DNA of 31,612 nt, from contig JALLBK010000226.1 in NCBI GenBank assembly GCA_036940085.1, positions 1-31,612 of the forward strand, written 5' to 3'. The notes below the pieces were generated by a model. It had not been told where the DNA came from. It worked only from the letters and a program-made list of their open reading frames with translations, and ran no database searches. Below are positions 1 through 9,248 of the stretch, piece after piece; the stretch's first letter is position 1, and every line of letters begins with the position of its first letter. The stretch is from Discostella pseudostelligera. Taxonomy: Eukaryota > Bacillariophyta > Thalassiosirophyceae > Thalassiosirales > Thalassiosiraceae. Made by a program: the position numbers and the translations under genes.

Positions 1-19
1 TTGAAGCATCGTTGGTCGA

Positions 20-820
20 ATGGTGACAAAGGCACTCTACTCCCTGCTCATCCTTTTGGCGTCAGTTGCGTCGGTAGAGGCGGGTGTCCGGATAACCGTC
101 AACAAATATCGGCGGCACTATGAAAGAGCAACCCTAAAAAAGCTGTCCTACGGACACGCCGATGAATTTACATTTGGGAGATTTCAATCGTCTGATGCCA
201 TAGGTAAAGCAATGAGTAATTGCCGCTCAACGTCTTCGTTCCGCCATCATAGCGCAAAAGATGGCAGAGATGGATATTATTGTAGCACTAGGCTAGGAGG
301 GGATTGGGTTTTAGCCGAAAGTAAACAGATTGCCAAGAATTGCCGTCCGTCAGAGGTGCTTGCTGCCTACCTCGACGTTGCTTGCCAAAAGAAATGGAAC
401 GCGGACAAAGTTAAAGATATCAAAATAATACGAACCGGTCCTGGATTGTATAGGCAGGAGATGGTTCTGAAACCGCAACGAGTGCTAACAGGCATGACCA
501 CTGAAATGCGGTACACACAATTGATCAGGGTGGATAAAATTGGTGATGGCTACAATGCATACGTGGAGCTTGACCTCAACGCCAAGACCAATTCCAAATT
601 ACGACCATTTGATATTCTTGCCGTCAATGTTAGCCTCCAGCGAGTAGGAGAGGACGTCCATATTTATGCAGCTGGATTAATGCGTGTGAACCGTAGCATC
701 GTTCCAAATTTGATTGTGTTCGATGCTAGTGGAATCGCCGGTGCACTTGCGGGCAAGGGCACTTTATGGCTTTCGAGTCACTTCCTCAATAGATCATGGA
801 TTACAGAGAGGCAAAAGTGA
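20..820 (+). CDS. Predicted secreted START/SRPBCC-like protein
   Basis: This is a 266-residue single-exon frame with a true ATG at 20. The first ~21 residues form a classical signal peptide (hydrophobic ALYSLLILLASVASVEA, small residues before the cut). The next ~70 residues are basic and Cys-containing. From about residue 100 the pattern resembles a START/Bet-v1-type fold: a DWVLAESK strand, a helix-like EVLAAYLDVACQKKWN stretch in which the Asp and Trp of 'D...W' are kept, then alternating strands to about residue 215. Such folds bind lipids or other hydrophobic ligands; the ligand here is unknown. The C-terminal hydrophobic stretch (IVFDASGIAGALAG) is too polar to be a sure membrane anchor. 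It is convergent with the next gene, with about 140 nt between stops. The fold call is from pattern only; the secretory signal is the firmer part. Confidence 0.6.
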   Translation: MVTKALYSLLILLASVASVEAGVRITVNKYRRHYERATLKKLSYGHADEFTFGRFQSSDAIGKAMSNCRSTSSFRHHSAKDGRDGYYCSTRLGGDWVLAESKQIAKNCRPSEVLAAYLDVACQKKWNADKVKDIKIIRTGPGLYRQEMVLKPQRVLTGMTTEMRYTQLIRVDKIGDGYNAYVELDLNAKTNSKLRPFDILAVNVSLQRVGEDVHIYAAGLMRVNRSIVPNLIVFDASGIAGALAGKGTLWLSSHFLNRSWITERQK

Positions 821-959
821 TTGGCGCATTACAAACAAATCTGGCTTAGTGAAGGTGGTTCAACGCATCATGAATGCTAAAACTATTGCGTGCTCTAATT
901 TACATTGACATCGTTACATATTCCTATCTACAATATCCAATCTAATTTGCATCCATCTC

Positions 960-3517
960 TTAAACCTCGCCAATGGAATTGCCAATAGAATTGACTGTAG
1001 GCGGCCCATTGTGGTTTGACGAATCACTGTCCGTCCAACTTCTGTCGTCTCGGGAAGCAGCGTACGGGTAAATCGATTTGTCCGTCCAGCGGTTCATTAT
1101 CGCGTCAACTTTATGCTGATGTGGAGATGTTGTAGATGTGCTGCATGGTTCCGTTGAAGCAGGGCTCTCGCTCACCGGAACTAGAGCCATATTGTTGTCC
1201 TGACGACTGGAAGATTGTTGACCCCATTTTCTCCGAGACACCATCATGTTTGGAGCATTGTCTGGTACAATGGGATCATCAGAAGGGGTGTACAAATCAT
1301 CATATTTATAGCCATCAGTCTTGTCCATCCGATAANGGTACAATGGGATCATCAGAAGGGGTGTACAAATCATCATATTTATAGCCATCAGGTTCCTTGC
1401 CAAATTTGTCGCCCGGGATTGCAGAGAATCCAATAGATGATACATCATCATCTGGCTGAAAACTGAGTTCAACATAAGTGTTAGAGTCGTCATCAGTAGG
1501 ATTTTGTCGGATCTCTGAAGGTGCATCATCCACATGCATCATAACAGACGGCGGAGGTGGGTATGGCCCTTCCGCTAATGACCTCGTAGGTTGGGGTGGT
1601 GACGATGATGGCGAATAAGTTGGTGGTGCCTGAGGAATCGTATATGTTGAATAGGTATCTTTACTTGATGCGTCATTCGTCAATCCTCCCGTGGATAAAT
1701 AAGATGCAGAGGATGCAGATTCATCAGCAGCTTCCGACATCGAATTAGGGTCACACGAAGAGTGATCACGATGAGCGGGTTCGTCGAAACCGCTTTCCAC
1801 ATCAGTGGTTGCGCTAAGTTGGTCATCATCCCTCGGTGTCGGCACAACAGCACACTCGCTTGACGATTCGAATGTTTCAGCTGATGCTGATGCTGACGCC
1901 GAGGCTGACGACGAGGATGCATGTGATGACGACGAGAAAGATGAATGATCTTCATCGATATTACCAAGACCATCACCTCTCAGATTATTTTCCTCGGCTC
2001 CAATTTCCACTCTGTGAGGAGGTGGGGGCAACAACCTGAGCACACTCCTATTTGTTGCTTGCTCGCACAACATCAGCGACAACATTATTCCAATGAAAGA
2101 TGCAACGTATGAGCTGTTGATATACGTGCTTGGGCCTGGTGTATTCGTGCCGAACCCCATATTGACACTCTGCAGAACCAATGCTAAACTCGGGAGGATG
2201 GAATTAATGCGTGACGCTATTAACTTCCTCTTGGATCCCCATTGGTCGAAAGTTCCTCTCTTGTCCATCCGATAATATATCAATGCTGCAAATGCCAATA
2301 ATGCGCACATGATCCCAATGGCACCCCCTANTCTTGTCCATCCGATAATATATCAATGCTGCAAATGCCAATAATGCGCACATGATCCCAATGGCACCCC
2401 CTAAGACAGTGCGCTTGCAAAATGCAGATGAGCTGAGGTCACTTCCTGTGCATTCACCGCCTGCCCTCGTCGAAATAGAAAACCCAGCGAGAGCAGATGA
2501 AAAGGCAAGGAGCATGAACCAGTACACCATCTCCTCGCCCCACCTGACATCGGTTGCAAGTACAGTTGTACAATCGCCTCGCGTGCTATTACGACGAGCT
2601 GTAAATATATCCTCTGTAAAGCCACGCGTACAAACCACACCCCGCTTCCTAACGGGGGATGCCAAGACCAAACTTCCAACTAGATACGATGCCAATCCAA
2701 ATCCTATCCACGTGCATACCCACATATTTGTATTGAAAATTTCTTCCTTACCACCAATACTAGACAATGATACGTCGGAATAAGGATCTGTGGCATATCG
2801 AAGTATCGTGCACCAAAATCCAAAAAGTAACAACGATAGGAAGAATTCCAGTGAGTTGTGGACATGTGCTATATCTTTTGTAATCTTCTCCCGAAGGTCT
2901 CGATGATGGTAGAATAATGTGATCAGGAAGGAGAGACCAAATGATATCGAGAGAATGCTAATGAGAAGTGTGTCGATGGAACTTCTAATGCCACCATCAC
3001 TAATTGCATCCTCCGTGGTAGACTCATTGATAGAATTTTCGGAGATGAGGAACGACGAAAGACATGCCATCGACACCACTGTCAGATAAAGCCAACCCGA
3101 AGATCGCGGAGATAACTCTTCATTTACATACAGAGCATATTGATTGATTCTTGGTGCATCGTGGACATTCCTCCTGAAGGATGGGCAAATTCCCCGATTT
3201 TTCGATGGGACAGCACATATTATTGTTGATTCCGTAGAGAAGTTCTTCTGATCAGCTTCGCTTCCTCGCTGACTGCCACCATCCGTACGGTTAACGATTG
3301 CAGAGATGCGCATTGCGTTCTTCTCCATGCTAGCCTCTTCTCCATGAACTCCTAGAGATGACGTCGCTTCGATAGTAGGTAGACGAGCTTCATAAAATTT
3401 CCTCTCAGCACAGCAGCAGGCGAAGGTTGATACGATTGCGATGGATATGTACGGCGATGACGAGTGGCAAGCCCGCTGCACGGTACGCAAGCCCAGACGA
3501 ACTTCACTTCCCGCCAT
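960..3517 (-). CDS. Multi-pass membrane protein, unknown family (spans two assembly joins)
   Basis: The start is the ATG at 3517 and the stop is TAA at 960-962. The raw frame is broken at the Ns (1336, 2331) only because contig ends are duplicated. Reading 3517-2332, then 2258-1337, then 1263-960 gives one open frame of 804 codons. About seven hydrophobic segments are visible: WLYLTVVSMACLSSFLI, LLISILSISFGLSFLITLF, FFLSLLLFGFWCTIL, WIGFGLASYLVGSLVLA, YWFMLLAFSSALAGF, AIGIMCALLAFAALIYY and SFIGIMLSLML. The C-terminal half is Ser/Pro/Asp-rich and probably a disordered cytosolic tail. I do not recognise the family; a receptor-like or transporter-like fold is possible but unproven. The bases before the first N also support a version lacking 289 codons (see findings). 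It is divergent from the Tudor gene, with about 165 nt between ATGs. Confidence 0.7.
1264..1391. repeat. Duplicated contig end around N at 1336
   Basis: Bases 1264-1318 (55 nt) recur exactly at 1337-1391 on either side of a single N. The last 17 bases before the N (1319-1335) match 2259-2275 and 2332-2348 instead. 55 + 17 = 72, the overlap length seen at the other two Ns. This is an assembly join, not a biological tandem repeat, but the 17-nt tail shows an alternative junction. Confidence 0.9.
2259..2403. repeat. Duplicated contig end around N at 2331
   Basis: Bases 2259-2330 are repeated exactly as 2332-2403 on either side of one N. The unit is 72 nt. It falls inside the last strongly hydrophobic segment before the MDKRG junction of the membrane gene. 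Collapsing it restores the reading frame, so it is an unmerged contig overlap. Confidence 0.95.
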
Positions 3518-3650
3518 TTATTTTTGCCACAATATTGTTACCAAATCAACTTCCCGCCATTATTTTCATGACAATTTCCTTCGCCACGCCATTTTTGCAA
3601 AATTGTCTTCGCCAAATCACCATTGTCGCCAAATTTTATTCTTAAGGGGA
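3507..3650 (+). promoter_or_regulatory. Bidirectional promoter with CTTCCCGCCATT / CTTCGCCAA motifs
   Basis: This is the short head-to-head gap between the membrane gene (ATG complement 3515-3517) and the Tudor gene (ATG 3683). CTTCCCGCCATT occurs at 3507-3518, where it overlaps the membrane gene's own start codon, and again at 3550-3561. CTTCGCCA-type and CGCCAAA motifs follow at about 3580-3635. TTCCCGCC matches the E2F/DP core known from animals and plants; its use here is inferred. Confidence 0.5.
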
Positions 3651-3682
3651 CGATAAGTGAGAGACGACGATGCCCATTGCCC

Positions 3683-3683
3683 A

Positions 3684-3719
<36 letters not shown>

Positions 3720-4996
3720 TGCAACTCAAGCGACCAACGCCGTCCACACTCGAGGAATGGGAGACATTCTCCACAGTCAATGATGACAAGGCCCAGATTC
3801 GCCTCGCACGCGCCATGGGCTACCCACCGAGCTGGCGAGTGGTACGGAACCTAATCCAAGTTCCAATTCCGGAGTCTCTCGCCCAGCGCTACATGGCCTC
3901 GGGATGCAAGGCCGTGTCAACGACGACCACCACCGACAATGACGGCACCGGTGGCAGGAAATTGCACATGATAACTACCGTCCAAGATCGGATCTATGCC
4001 GGTGATCCCGCATCCCAACCAGACGGGTATTACAATCACACCGCCGCACTCATTTCTAGCTCGAAAATGCCCTGGCGACCAGAGTACGATGATGTCATAC
4101 ATGACAATAACGATGATGATTACGACGACGATGAGTATTGTAGTACGTCACATAGGAATAAGGGTGGTCAGTTGAAGCCTCGGGAGGCCAAGTTCGAGGA
4201 GGGGGATATTGTGGAGGTATTGTACGATGAAGATGAGGAGGAGGAGCCGCAGTGGTTCGAGGCCACCATTCTCAGGAAGGTGGAGTATCAAGATGATATT
4301 AGGTAAGTTGCGACGATGATGATAGCACATCTTCTTTGATTGTATTGGTTGCACTCATATTTTTCCTCTGGCACCCCTCTATCATATCTCGGCGCATGGG
4401 TAACACAAAGATACGATGTTCACTACACAATTGACGATGCCATCCAATCCGATGTTCGCGAGATGAAAATCCGGTCCACCAACAAAACAAAGAAAAAGAA
4501 GCAGCAACACCAGAAAATGAAGGCCGCTGCCTCCAAAAAGTCGACACCAAAGAAACAGAGTGGAGGAAGTACTCCAAAGAAACAGAGTGGAGGAAGTAAG
4601 GAGCGAGGCGGTGGCAGCAATGTGAAATCACCCCCTTCGAAGAAAAAGCGGGGGAGGCCGGCCGGAAGTAGCAGCGCCGGTAAGAAAAAAGGCAAGGTCG
4701 TAGTAGAGGAAGAGTCACCGGTGGTTAACGATTTCTCCCTCGACGAAGGGGATCCTCCGTGGCGCATCTCTGGTCACAAATACATCTCGCGCAAAATCAA
4801 ATGGAAGCAAGAACCTGACGAACCAGAGTCCATCGGTACCGTTGTGGGATGGATATCAGAGACAGATGTTGATAGTGAGGGAAATCCTGGATTTGTGAGT
4901 AGTACCACAGATAAACCGGCCAAGTTGTTCCATGCCGTCTTTGATGAGTTTGAGCAGGACTTTGAGGAATGGGAATTGGAGGAGTGTTTGTTGTAG
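3683..4996 (+). CDS. Tudor-like / AT-hook nuclear protein
   Basis: Exons are 3683-4302 and 4411-4996; the intron of 108 nt begins GTAAGT and ends AAAG. Splicing joins 'AG' + 'A' as one Arg codon and gives 401 residues. The first Tudor/Agenet-like module spans about residues 165-227 (GDIVEVLYDEDEEEEPQWFEATIL, then YDVHYTIDDA after the splice). A Lys/Ser-rich linker follows, with a duplicated TPKKQSGGS unit and an AT-hook-like KKRGRPAGS near residue 285. A second Tudor-like module at about 322-399 contains GTVVGWI and LFHAVFDEFEQDFEEWELEE. Tudor-type modules read methylated histone tails and AT-hooks bind AT-rich DNA, so a chromatin role in the nucleus is likely. The N terminus is 11 Thr encoded by an ACG repeat; the alternative start is the ATG at 3719, just after it. 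Confidence 0.75.
3686..3718 (+). repeat. ACG trinucleotide repeat (11 units)
   Basis: Eleven perfect ACG codons sit between two in-frame ATGs (3683 and 3719) and encode poly-Thr. The tract is likely to vary in length between alleles, and it makes the true start of the Tudor gene uncertain. Confidence 0.9.
4544..4597 (+). repeat. 27-nt in-frame tandem duplication
   Basis: Two 27-nt units, 4544-4570 and 4571-4597, differ at one base near the start and encode TPKKQSGGS twice in the basic linker of the Tudor protein. This is expansion of a disordered, positively charged linker. Confidence 0.85.
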
Positions 4997-5717
4997 GCGA
5001 GGTTCTTCGAAAAATCTACTTCTGCCAATGCATCATGCATACTCAGAACTATTAAAAATCAACATTCTGTATTTATTACAAGTTCTCTTTCTATTCCAAT
5101 TATTGTATCGTTGCGAGAACGGGAAGAAGCAAGGCAGGCAGGTATCGTATTGGGGTGGATGATGGAAAGAGAACGAAGGAGAAGAGCACATCCAGCTTCC
5201 ACCTGGCAGCAAAATGTCCCATTTCCATAGGAATCCCAATTGTTAAGTTATCGTTTGCTGAATATTTTGAACTCTGCTCTTTTTCTCCGTCTTTTCCCTC
5301 TCCCTACTCTTTCTCTCTTTTTCTCTTTGTGACGCTCGAAAAGAGAGTGGAGGCGGCGCGGCCCCGCGCCCGCCCCCCCACATCAAACAGACCGACGATA
5401 GCGGTTGCCGGTGCCGCCGCCCGACAATCGATCATACTATGGAAGACGATCGACCATAGCAGCCTGCTCTGCATTCTCTCAACGACCCAAGTTCCTTTGA
5501 TTATGAGAAGATTGAAAGATTCTAAAAGATAACGGCAAGATTTTCCTGGCTTTGGCTCAGAATTTACCTTGGAGGTCTGAAGGTGCCCGTAGGATATAGT
5601 GCGCACCATTGGCTTGCGAGGCTATGCAACCGTCAATCAATCTGATTGTCAATACCATAATCGGACGGACGTAAATTTTCAGTGTGACAGCAAATTTTTC
5701 AAGAAAATCGTCGTCGT
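4997..5717. other. Intergenic region, tandem genes
   Basis: This is 721 nt between the stop of the Tudor gene and the start of the type II membrane gene, both on +. It holds a pyrimidine-rich tract (about 5280-5330, TCTTTTTCTC-like) and a very GC-rich patch (about 5350-5380, GGCGGCGCGGCCCCGCGCCC). Short frames here (for example 5155-5532) have low-complexity products and no recognisable domain. I see no RNA gene. It probably holds the 3' UTR of one gene and the promoter/5' UTR of the next. Confidence 0.5.
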
Positions 5718-7835
5718 ATGAGATTAGTTGCAATGTCTGCCTATGAAGATCATCCTTTACTCAGTGGCAGTGGCGATGATGGCAACGATTCTGAAACCGG
5801 CAGTGTCAATGTCAAAAGAAGGGAAGTCGGCAATAGAGCGTTTGACATCGAAACTTTTCATCAACTGCGGCTAGAAATGCTTGAGAATCAAAGAAAAGCA
5901 GAGCAAGAGCGGCGGCAGCGGCATGTCTTACGAAGTAGTATTTGTTTGGATGTAGGCTCCACTTCTCGGTCACCGTCGAGTGTTGTTAGCTTTCCACCAT
6001 CGAGCACAGACATTACACACATACCAAAGATTATGCAAGGTGATACATTTCGGGCGTCTATCTGTGCAAAAGGGATAAATGATGATAAGACATCGTCTGC
6101 ACGTCAGGAATTGCTTCGTTTGGGCCGACGGTATGCAACAACTCAAGAATCTCTGTCGATGAGCACTCAGACCAATAGATTGAGCTCACTGGATTTAACC
6201 CGCTCCTTCGATGGTAATTCAAGGCCAACCACATTTCTCCAAAAGCTTTGTCCGCATGATGATACTAATATGCATGTTTCAGCACTTGACCATCGCTCGT
6301 CGACCTTAGGCATTGGGACACATGGCGTCCATTACCTACTTTTGGCACGCACAACATCCCTACCAAATCATGATCACACTGATAACAATGTCATCGATGA
6401 CGAAGACGAATCTGCCTCCGAATCATATAGCACTCCTATGCCTCAACTGCAGACTGCAATGGACGACGATGCATTTTATGATCAGCAGGATGACAAGAAA
6501 TTAGACCATTTCGAATCACTCTGTGCTGCTCAAATGTTGCTGGCAGATATGGACAACAGGTCAAACCAACCGAAGGAGGAGCCTATGAATCTACGCGAGG
6601 CAGATCATGATGATTTTGTGCAGCAACGAACACGGATGGATCGAGGAATAAAATGCTTCATCAAAGTTTCTTTGATCGTTCTTGTTGGCATTGCAATATT
6701 CTTCTGCTGGAGCTACACATTGGATCGGTATAGGCAAACGCACACACACTTCAATTCTACGCTAGTATCTGTTCAGTATAGCGTATACATACAGTCGATG
6801 CAATTGAAGTATTTGTCAATGCAAACAAGGTTCGAGAATAGAGTGGATCAACTATTTTCTTTGCTTAAATATCTGACTCCGCATTCGTTATCTTGGGTGA
6901 AGAAACCCCGTTGGAGAAATCCTGTCAGAATATACACCGAATGGCGACAGGATATCGATTGGCTCTCGTACATCATTAAGAACTTGTATCGTCTTCAGAA
7001 AGTCTACCGAGATGCAATAAGGCTTGCTTTTGCGACGAAGTATATAATTTTGGGGGCACACCGATCTGCAGTGACGATTTTCTATGCATCAAAACACTCA
7101 TTTCTGGAAGCACGGCAAGTGCCTGCTGTTGCGTGGAACGCTACTCTGACATTAACCGCATCAGTGTCGTGGAGTTCGATGAATTCATCTCGTAGGTTTG
7201 AGCCGCAACAGATCTGGAGGTCAACGCACACGTCTCCTTTACTGTACTGGTCAGTTGATGAAGTTGGCTCTACATTGTCGCGTAATGATACTATGATGTG
7301 GCTAGTTGACGACGCAGAGGTAGCAAAACCAGTTATCGGATCTCGCTTTTGGAGGAAATCCATCACACTACCTTTCCTACGGATCACGAACTTGCCATTG
7401 CATCGACGAAATTTCATTCACAGCATTCCTTCGTTTGCAGCTGTGCAATGGCCTTCCGATCTGAACAAAAGTGACTACTCCTATCCACTTATTCTACTCT
7501 CGCGGCCCCGTCTCACCCTGAATAACCCTCGTCTAGACAGCATTGCCATCTCATTGGACATACGGAAAAATGTGGCAGCGTCAATTATCATGCAAAAGAC
7601 AAGACCCCCGAAGCAATGCAACAATTCCCAAGCAATTGCTCGTACTTTGAAACGAGATTACTACGAATCATCATACTCATTTGAGGAAGGGCAAGCCGAA
7701 GGAAAAGATGTTTTTGAAGATGTTGATGTAATGAATATGGCGCATGAGTTTGTTGGGAAAGTGTTGCAGCGCCGCTCAAGGAAGAACAAGCGTATAAAGG
7801 ACGATTCCGGTGAAACACTTAGGATTTTAGGATAG
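5718..7835 (+). CDS. Type II single-pass membrane protein, unknown function
   Basis: This is a single exon of 705 residues. The ATG at 5718 is used; a second ATG at 5733 is equally plausible. The N-terminal ~310 residues are acidic, Ser-rich and probably disordered, with an early stretch rich in Glu/Arg/Gln (LENQRKAEQERRQRH) that could be a short helix. Residues ~314-333 form one clear membrane segment (VSLIVLVGIAIFFCW). The remaining ~370 residues include a Tyr/Trp/Leu-rich helical region (about 350-450) and six Asn-X-Ser/Thr sequons (NST, NAT, NSS, NDT, NKS, NNS), consistent with a lumenal or extracellular C terminus. EDHPLL at residues ~10-15 fits an acidic dileucine sorting signal, suggesting an endosomal or vacuolar route. 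I do not recognise a catalytic domain. It is convergent with the R-SNARE gene, with 89 nt between them. Confidence 0.7.
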   Translation: MRLVAMSAYEDHPLLSGSGDDGNDSETGSVNVKRREVGNRAFDIETFHQLRLEMLENQRKAEQERRQRHVLRSSICLDVGSTSRSPSSVVSFPPSSTDITHIPKIMQGDTFRASICAKGINDDKTSSARQELLRLGRRYATTQESLSMSTQTNRLSSLDLTRSFDGNSRPTTFLQKLCPHDDTNMHVSALDHRSSTLGIGTHGVHYLLLARTTSLPNHDHTDNNVIDDEDESASESYSTPMPQLQTAMDDDAFYDQQDDKKLDHFESLCAAQMLLADMDNRSNQPKEEPMNLREADHDDFVQQRTRMDRGIKCFIKVSLIVLVGIAIFFCWSYTLDRYRQTHTHFNSTLVSVQYSVYIQSMQLKYLSMQTRFENRVDQLFSLLKYLTPHSLSWVKKPRWRNPVRIYTEWRQDIDWLSYIIKNLYRLQKVYRDAIRLAFATKYIILGAHRSAVTIFYASKHSFLEARQVPAVAWNATLTLTASVSWSSMNSSRRFEPQQIWRSTHTSPLLYWSVDEVGSTLSRNDTMMWLVDDAEVAKPVIGSRFWRKSITLPFLRITNLPLHRRNFIHSIPSFAAVQWPSDLNKSDYSYPLILLSRPRLTLNNPRLDSIAISLDIRKNVAASIIMQKTRPPKQCNNSQAIARTLKRDYYESSYSFEEGQAEGKDVFEDVDVMNMAHEFVGKVLQRRSRKNKRIKDDSGETLRILG

Positions 7836-7924
7836 GTATATTACATTGCTACAGCTACAGAACCAACTTTGTCAATCTTCGGTCCAAACTATCTCCGGTC
7901 GAATCCTCCCCACTACCTATTATG

Positions 7925-8671
7925 CTACAATAGAGCAATCAGTGTCGGAACCACCACAACTCCCACAGCACCAGTAACAGCGGTCCCGACCATAATACCA
8001 TGCTTCGCATTCTGCCACATCTTAAACCTTTTCACCTTCTTCGCCTTTTTCTTAAATATGCGTGCCATTTGATTCAGCTCCTCTGCCGAGGCTTCCAATT
8101 CTTCCATCTTTTCACCCCGTTCCAGGACACTTTCAATATTTTTAGCCATTATTAACTTCGTCTCCTCTACGTGCTGCTTCATAATTGCTAGCTTGTATGC
8201 ACTTTCGGCATCAGCCATTTGTTGTTGTAGGGTGGGTGCAAAAGATGGTTGGGCCGAGAGGAGAATTCCATCCCTCCACCAGGGCATATCACGTAGGGGT
8301 TCGGTGATGAAGACAATTTTCGTTAGAAATGCCATGGCGCAATCCTCGTTAGTTCGTTTGGAGTCGTAGACGCAGCAAAACGTCCAAATCATTATTTTGT
8401 CGGGGTGCTCCTCTTGACCTTGACTACTATCAGGAATGCCGACACCGCACTCATCGTCATCGTCGTCAAAGACCTCATGAACATGAAATTTAATACCCCG
8501 GTACGGAGCATCTTTTAACGATCGCGTCTTTTCCCACCCGCATGTAGGCTTCATGGACGAAATTTTTTTCGCCGTACGGATGACACTGCCTTTGCCATCG
8601 TCAGATCCGGCCTCGGCGAGGATAATGCCGTCTCTGGAAACGCAGGACCATGCTATGGAGGACGTCGTCAT
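7925..8671 (-). CDS. Longin R-SNARE (VAMP7/VAMP72-like)
   Basis: This gene is 248 residues and intronless. The frame is open upstream to 8947, but the ATG at 8671 is chosen because it begins the longin-type start MTTSSIAWSCVSRDG; the upstream extension is low-complexity. Residues ~5-140 fit a longin domain (IAWSCVSRDGIILAEA, AKKISSMKPTCGW, GIKFHVHEVF). An R-SNARE motif follows (residues ~165-225: VEETKLIMAKNIESVLERG). The central zero-layer Arg is R185 in LERGEKMEEL. The C-terminal GTAVTGAVGVVVVPTLIALL is a tail anchor. R-SNAREs sit on vesicles and pair with Q-SNAREs to drive fusion with endosome, vacuole or plasma membrane. An acidic loop (DDDDDE) in the longin domain is an insertion relative to usual family members. 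Confidence 0.88.
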   Translation of the reverse strand: MTTSSIAWSCVSRDGIILAEAGSDDGKGSVIRTAKKISSMKPTCGWEKTRSLKDAPYRGIKFHVHEVFDDDDDECGVGIPDSSQGQEEHPDKIMIWTFCCVYDSKRTNEDCAMAFLTKIVFITEPLRDMPWWRDGILLSAQPSFAPTLQQQMADAESAYKLAIMKQHVEETKLIMAKNIESVLERGEKMEELEASAEELNQMARIFKKKAKKVKRFKMWQNAKHGIMVGTAVTGAVGVVVVPTLIALL

Positions 8672-9248
8672 GGTGAAGGTGAAGGGAAGGTTCAGGTGTC
8701 GTTGTCGTTGATTGAGCTTTTGCTTTTGCTTTGTGCTCGTGTCTGCTCGTGTGCGTGGAGAGTGGAAAAGTATTGTTGTTAAGTATCTTTTTAATTTCAA
8801 AGCGTCATAAGTATCTTTTTCAATTTTCAATTTCAATTTCAAAATGGCATAAGTACCTTTCTCTCGTTGTCGTAGCCCCTGGTTTTGGTTAAGTGAACTT
8901 GACACTTTCACTTGAACTTCCCCATTCTTCATTCTTCTTCGTTCCACTTCTTCTTCTCCAAACTAGACAGCCTATCGATTCGATGATTCGATGGCGATGT
9001 ACTCCGACCATGGCGGGCGGCGGATTGTTCTGCTACTGCGGCGGCGGTCAACAACAACTGACCTCCAGCGGAGCAGCTCAATAGAGGTGCTCATTGAATG
9101 AAGAGATATACGCTACGTCAGATTCTGCCACTACCACTACTGCCTCTGGCGCCGCTGACGGCGACGGCAACGAGTACCATTCTTTTTCTTGACGTCATCG
9201 TGTCAACACACGTGCTTCGATTTGATTGGCGCCATCAGCAATATCAAT
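8672..9248. promoter_or_regulatory. Divergent promoter region with AAGTATC array
   Basis: This is 577 nt between the ATGs of the R-SNARE (-) and the PH/EDR2_C gene (+). At 8781-8865 it carries three spaced copies of AAGTAtCTTT, two of them followed by AATTTCAA-type A/T-rich tracts, starting at about 8781, 8809 and 8851. A very similar array lies at 13956-14050. The part near 9000-9180 is rich in CGG/GCC and contains no gene I can support. Confidence 0.5.

Noticed and set aside
1264..1391. Apparent tandem repeat in the membrane gene
   Set aside because: The copies flank a single N and, with the 17-nt tail, make 72 nt as at the other two joins, so it is an assembly overlap.
1392..2258. 867-nt segment as a retained intron
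   Set aside because: Its ends are not GT-AG, it is open for 289 codons in frame, and it encodes a hydrophobic segment, so a deletion allele is the better reading.
4423..4767. 114-codon minus-strand frame opposite the Tudor gene
   Set aside because: It is the antisense of the Lys/Ser-rich linker (Phe/Pro-rich product) and has no features of its own.
5155..5532. 125-codon frame in the 4997-5717 gap
   Set aside because: Low-complexity product covering a pyrimidine tract and a GC-rich patch, with no domain and no supporting structure.
8672..8947. N-terminal extension of the R-SNARE to 8947
   Set aside because: It would translate the A/T-rich array and place 90 low-complexity residues before a canonical longin start at 8671.
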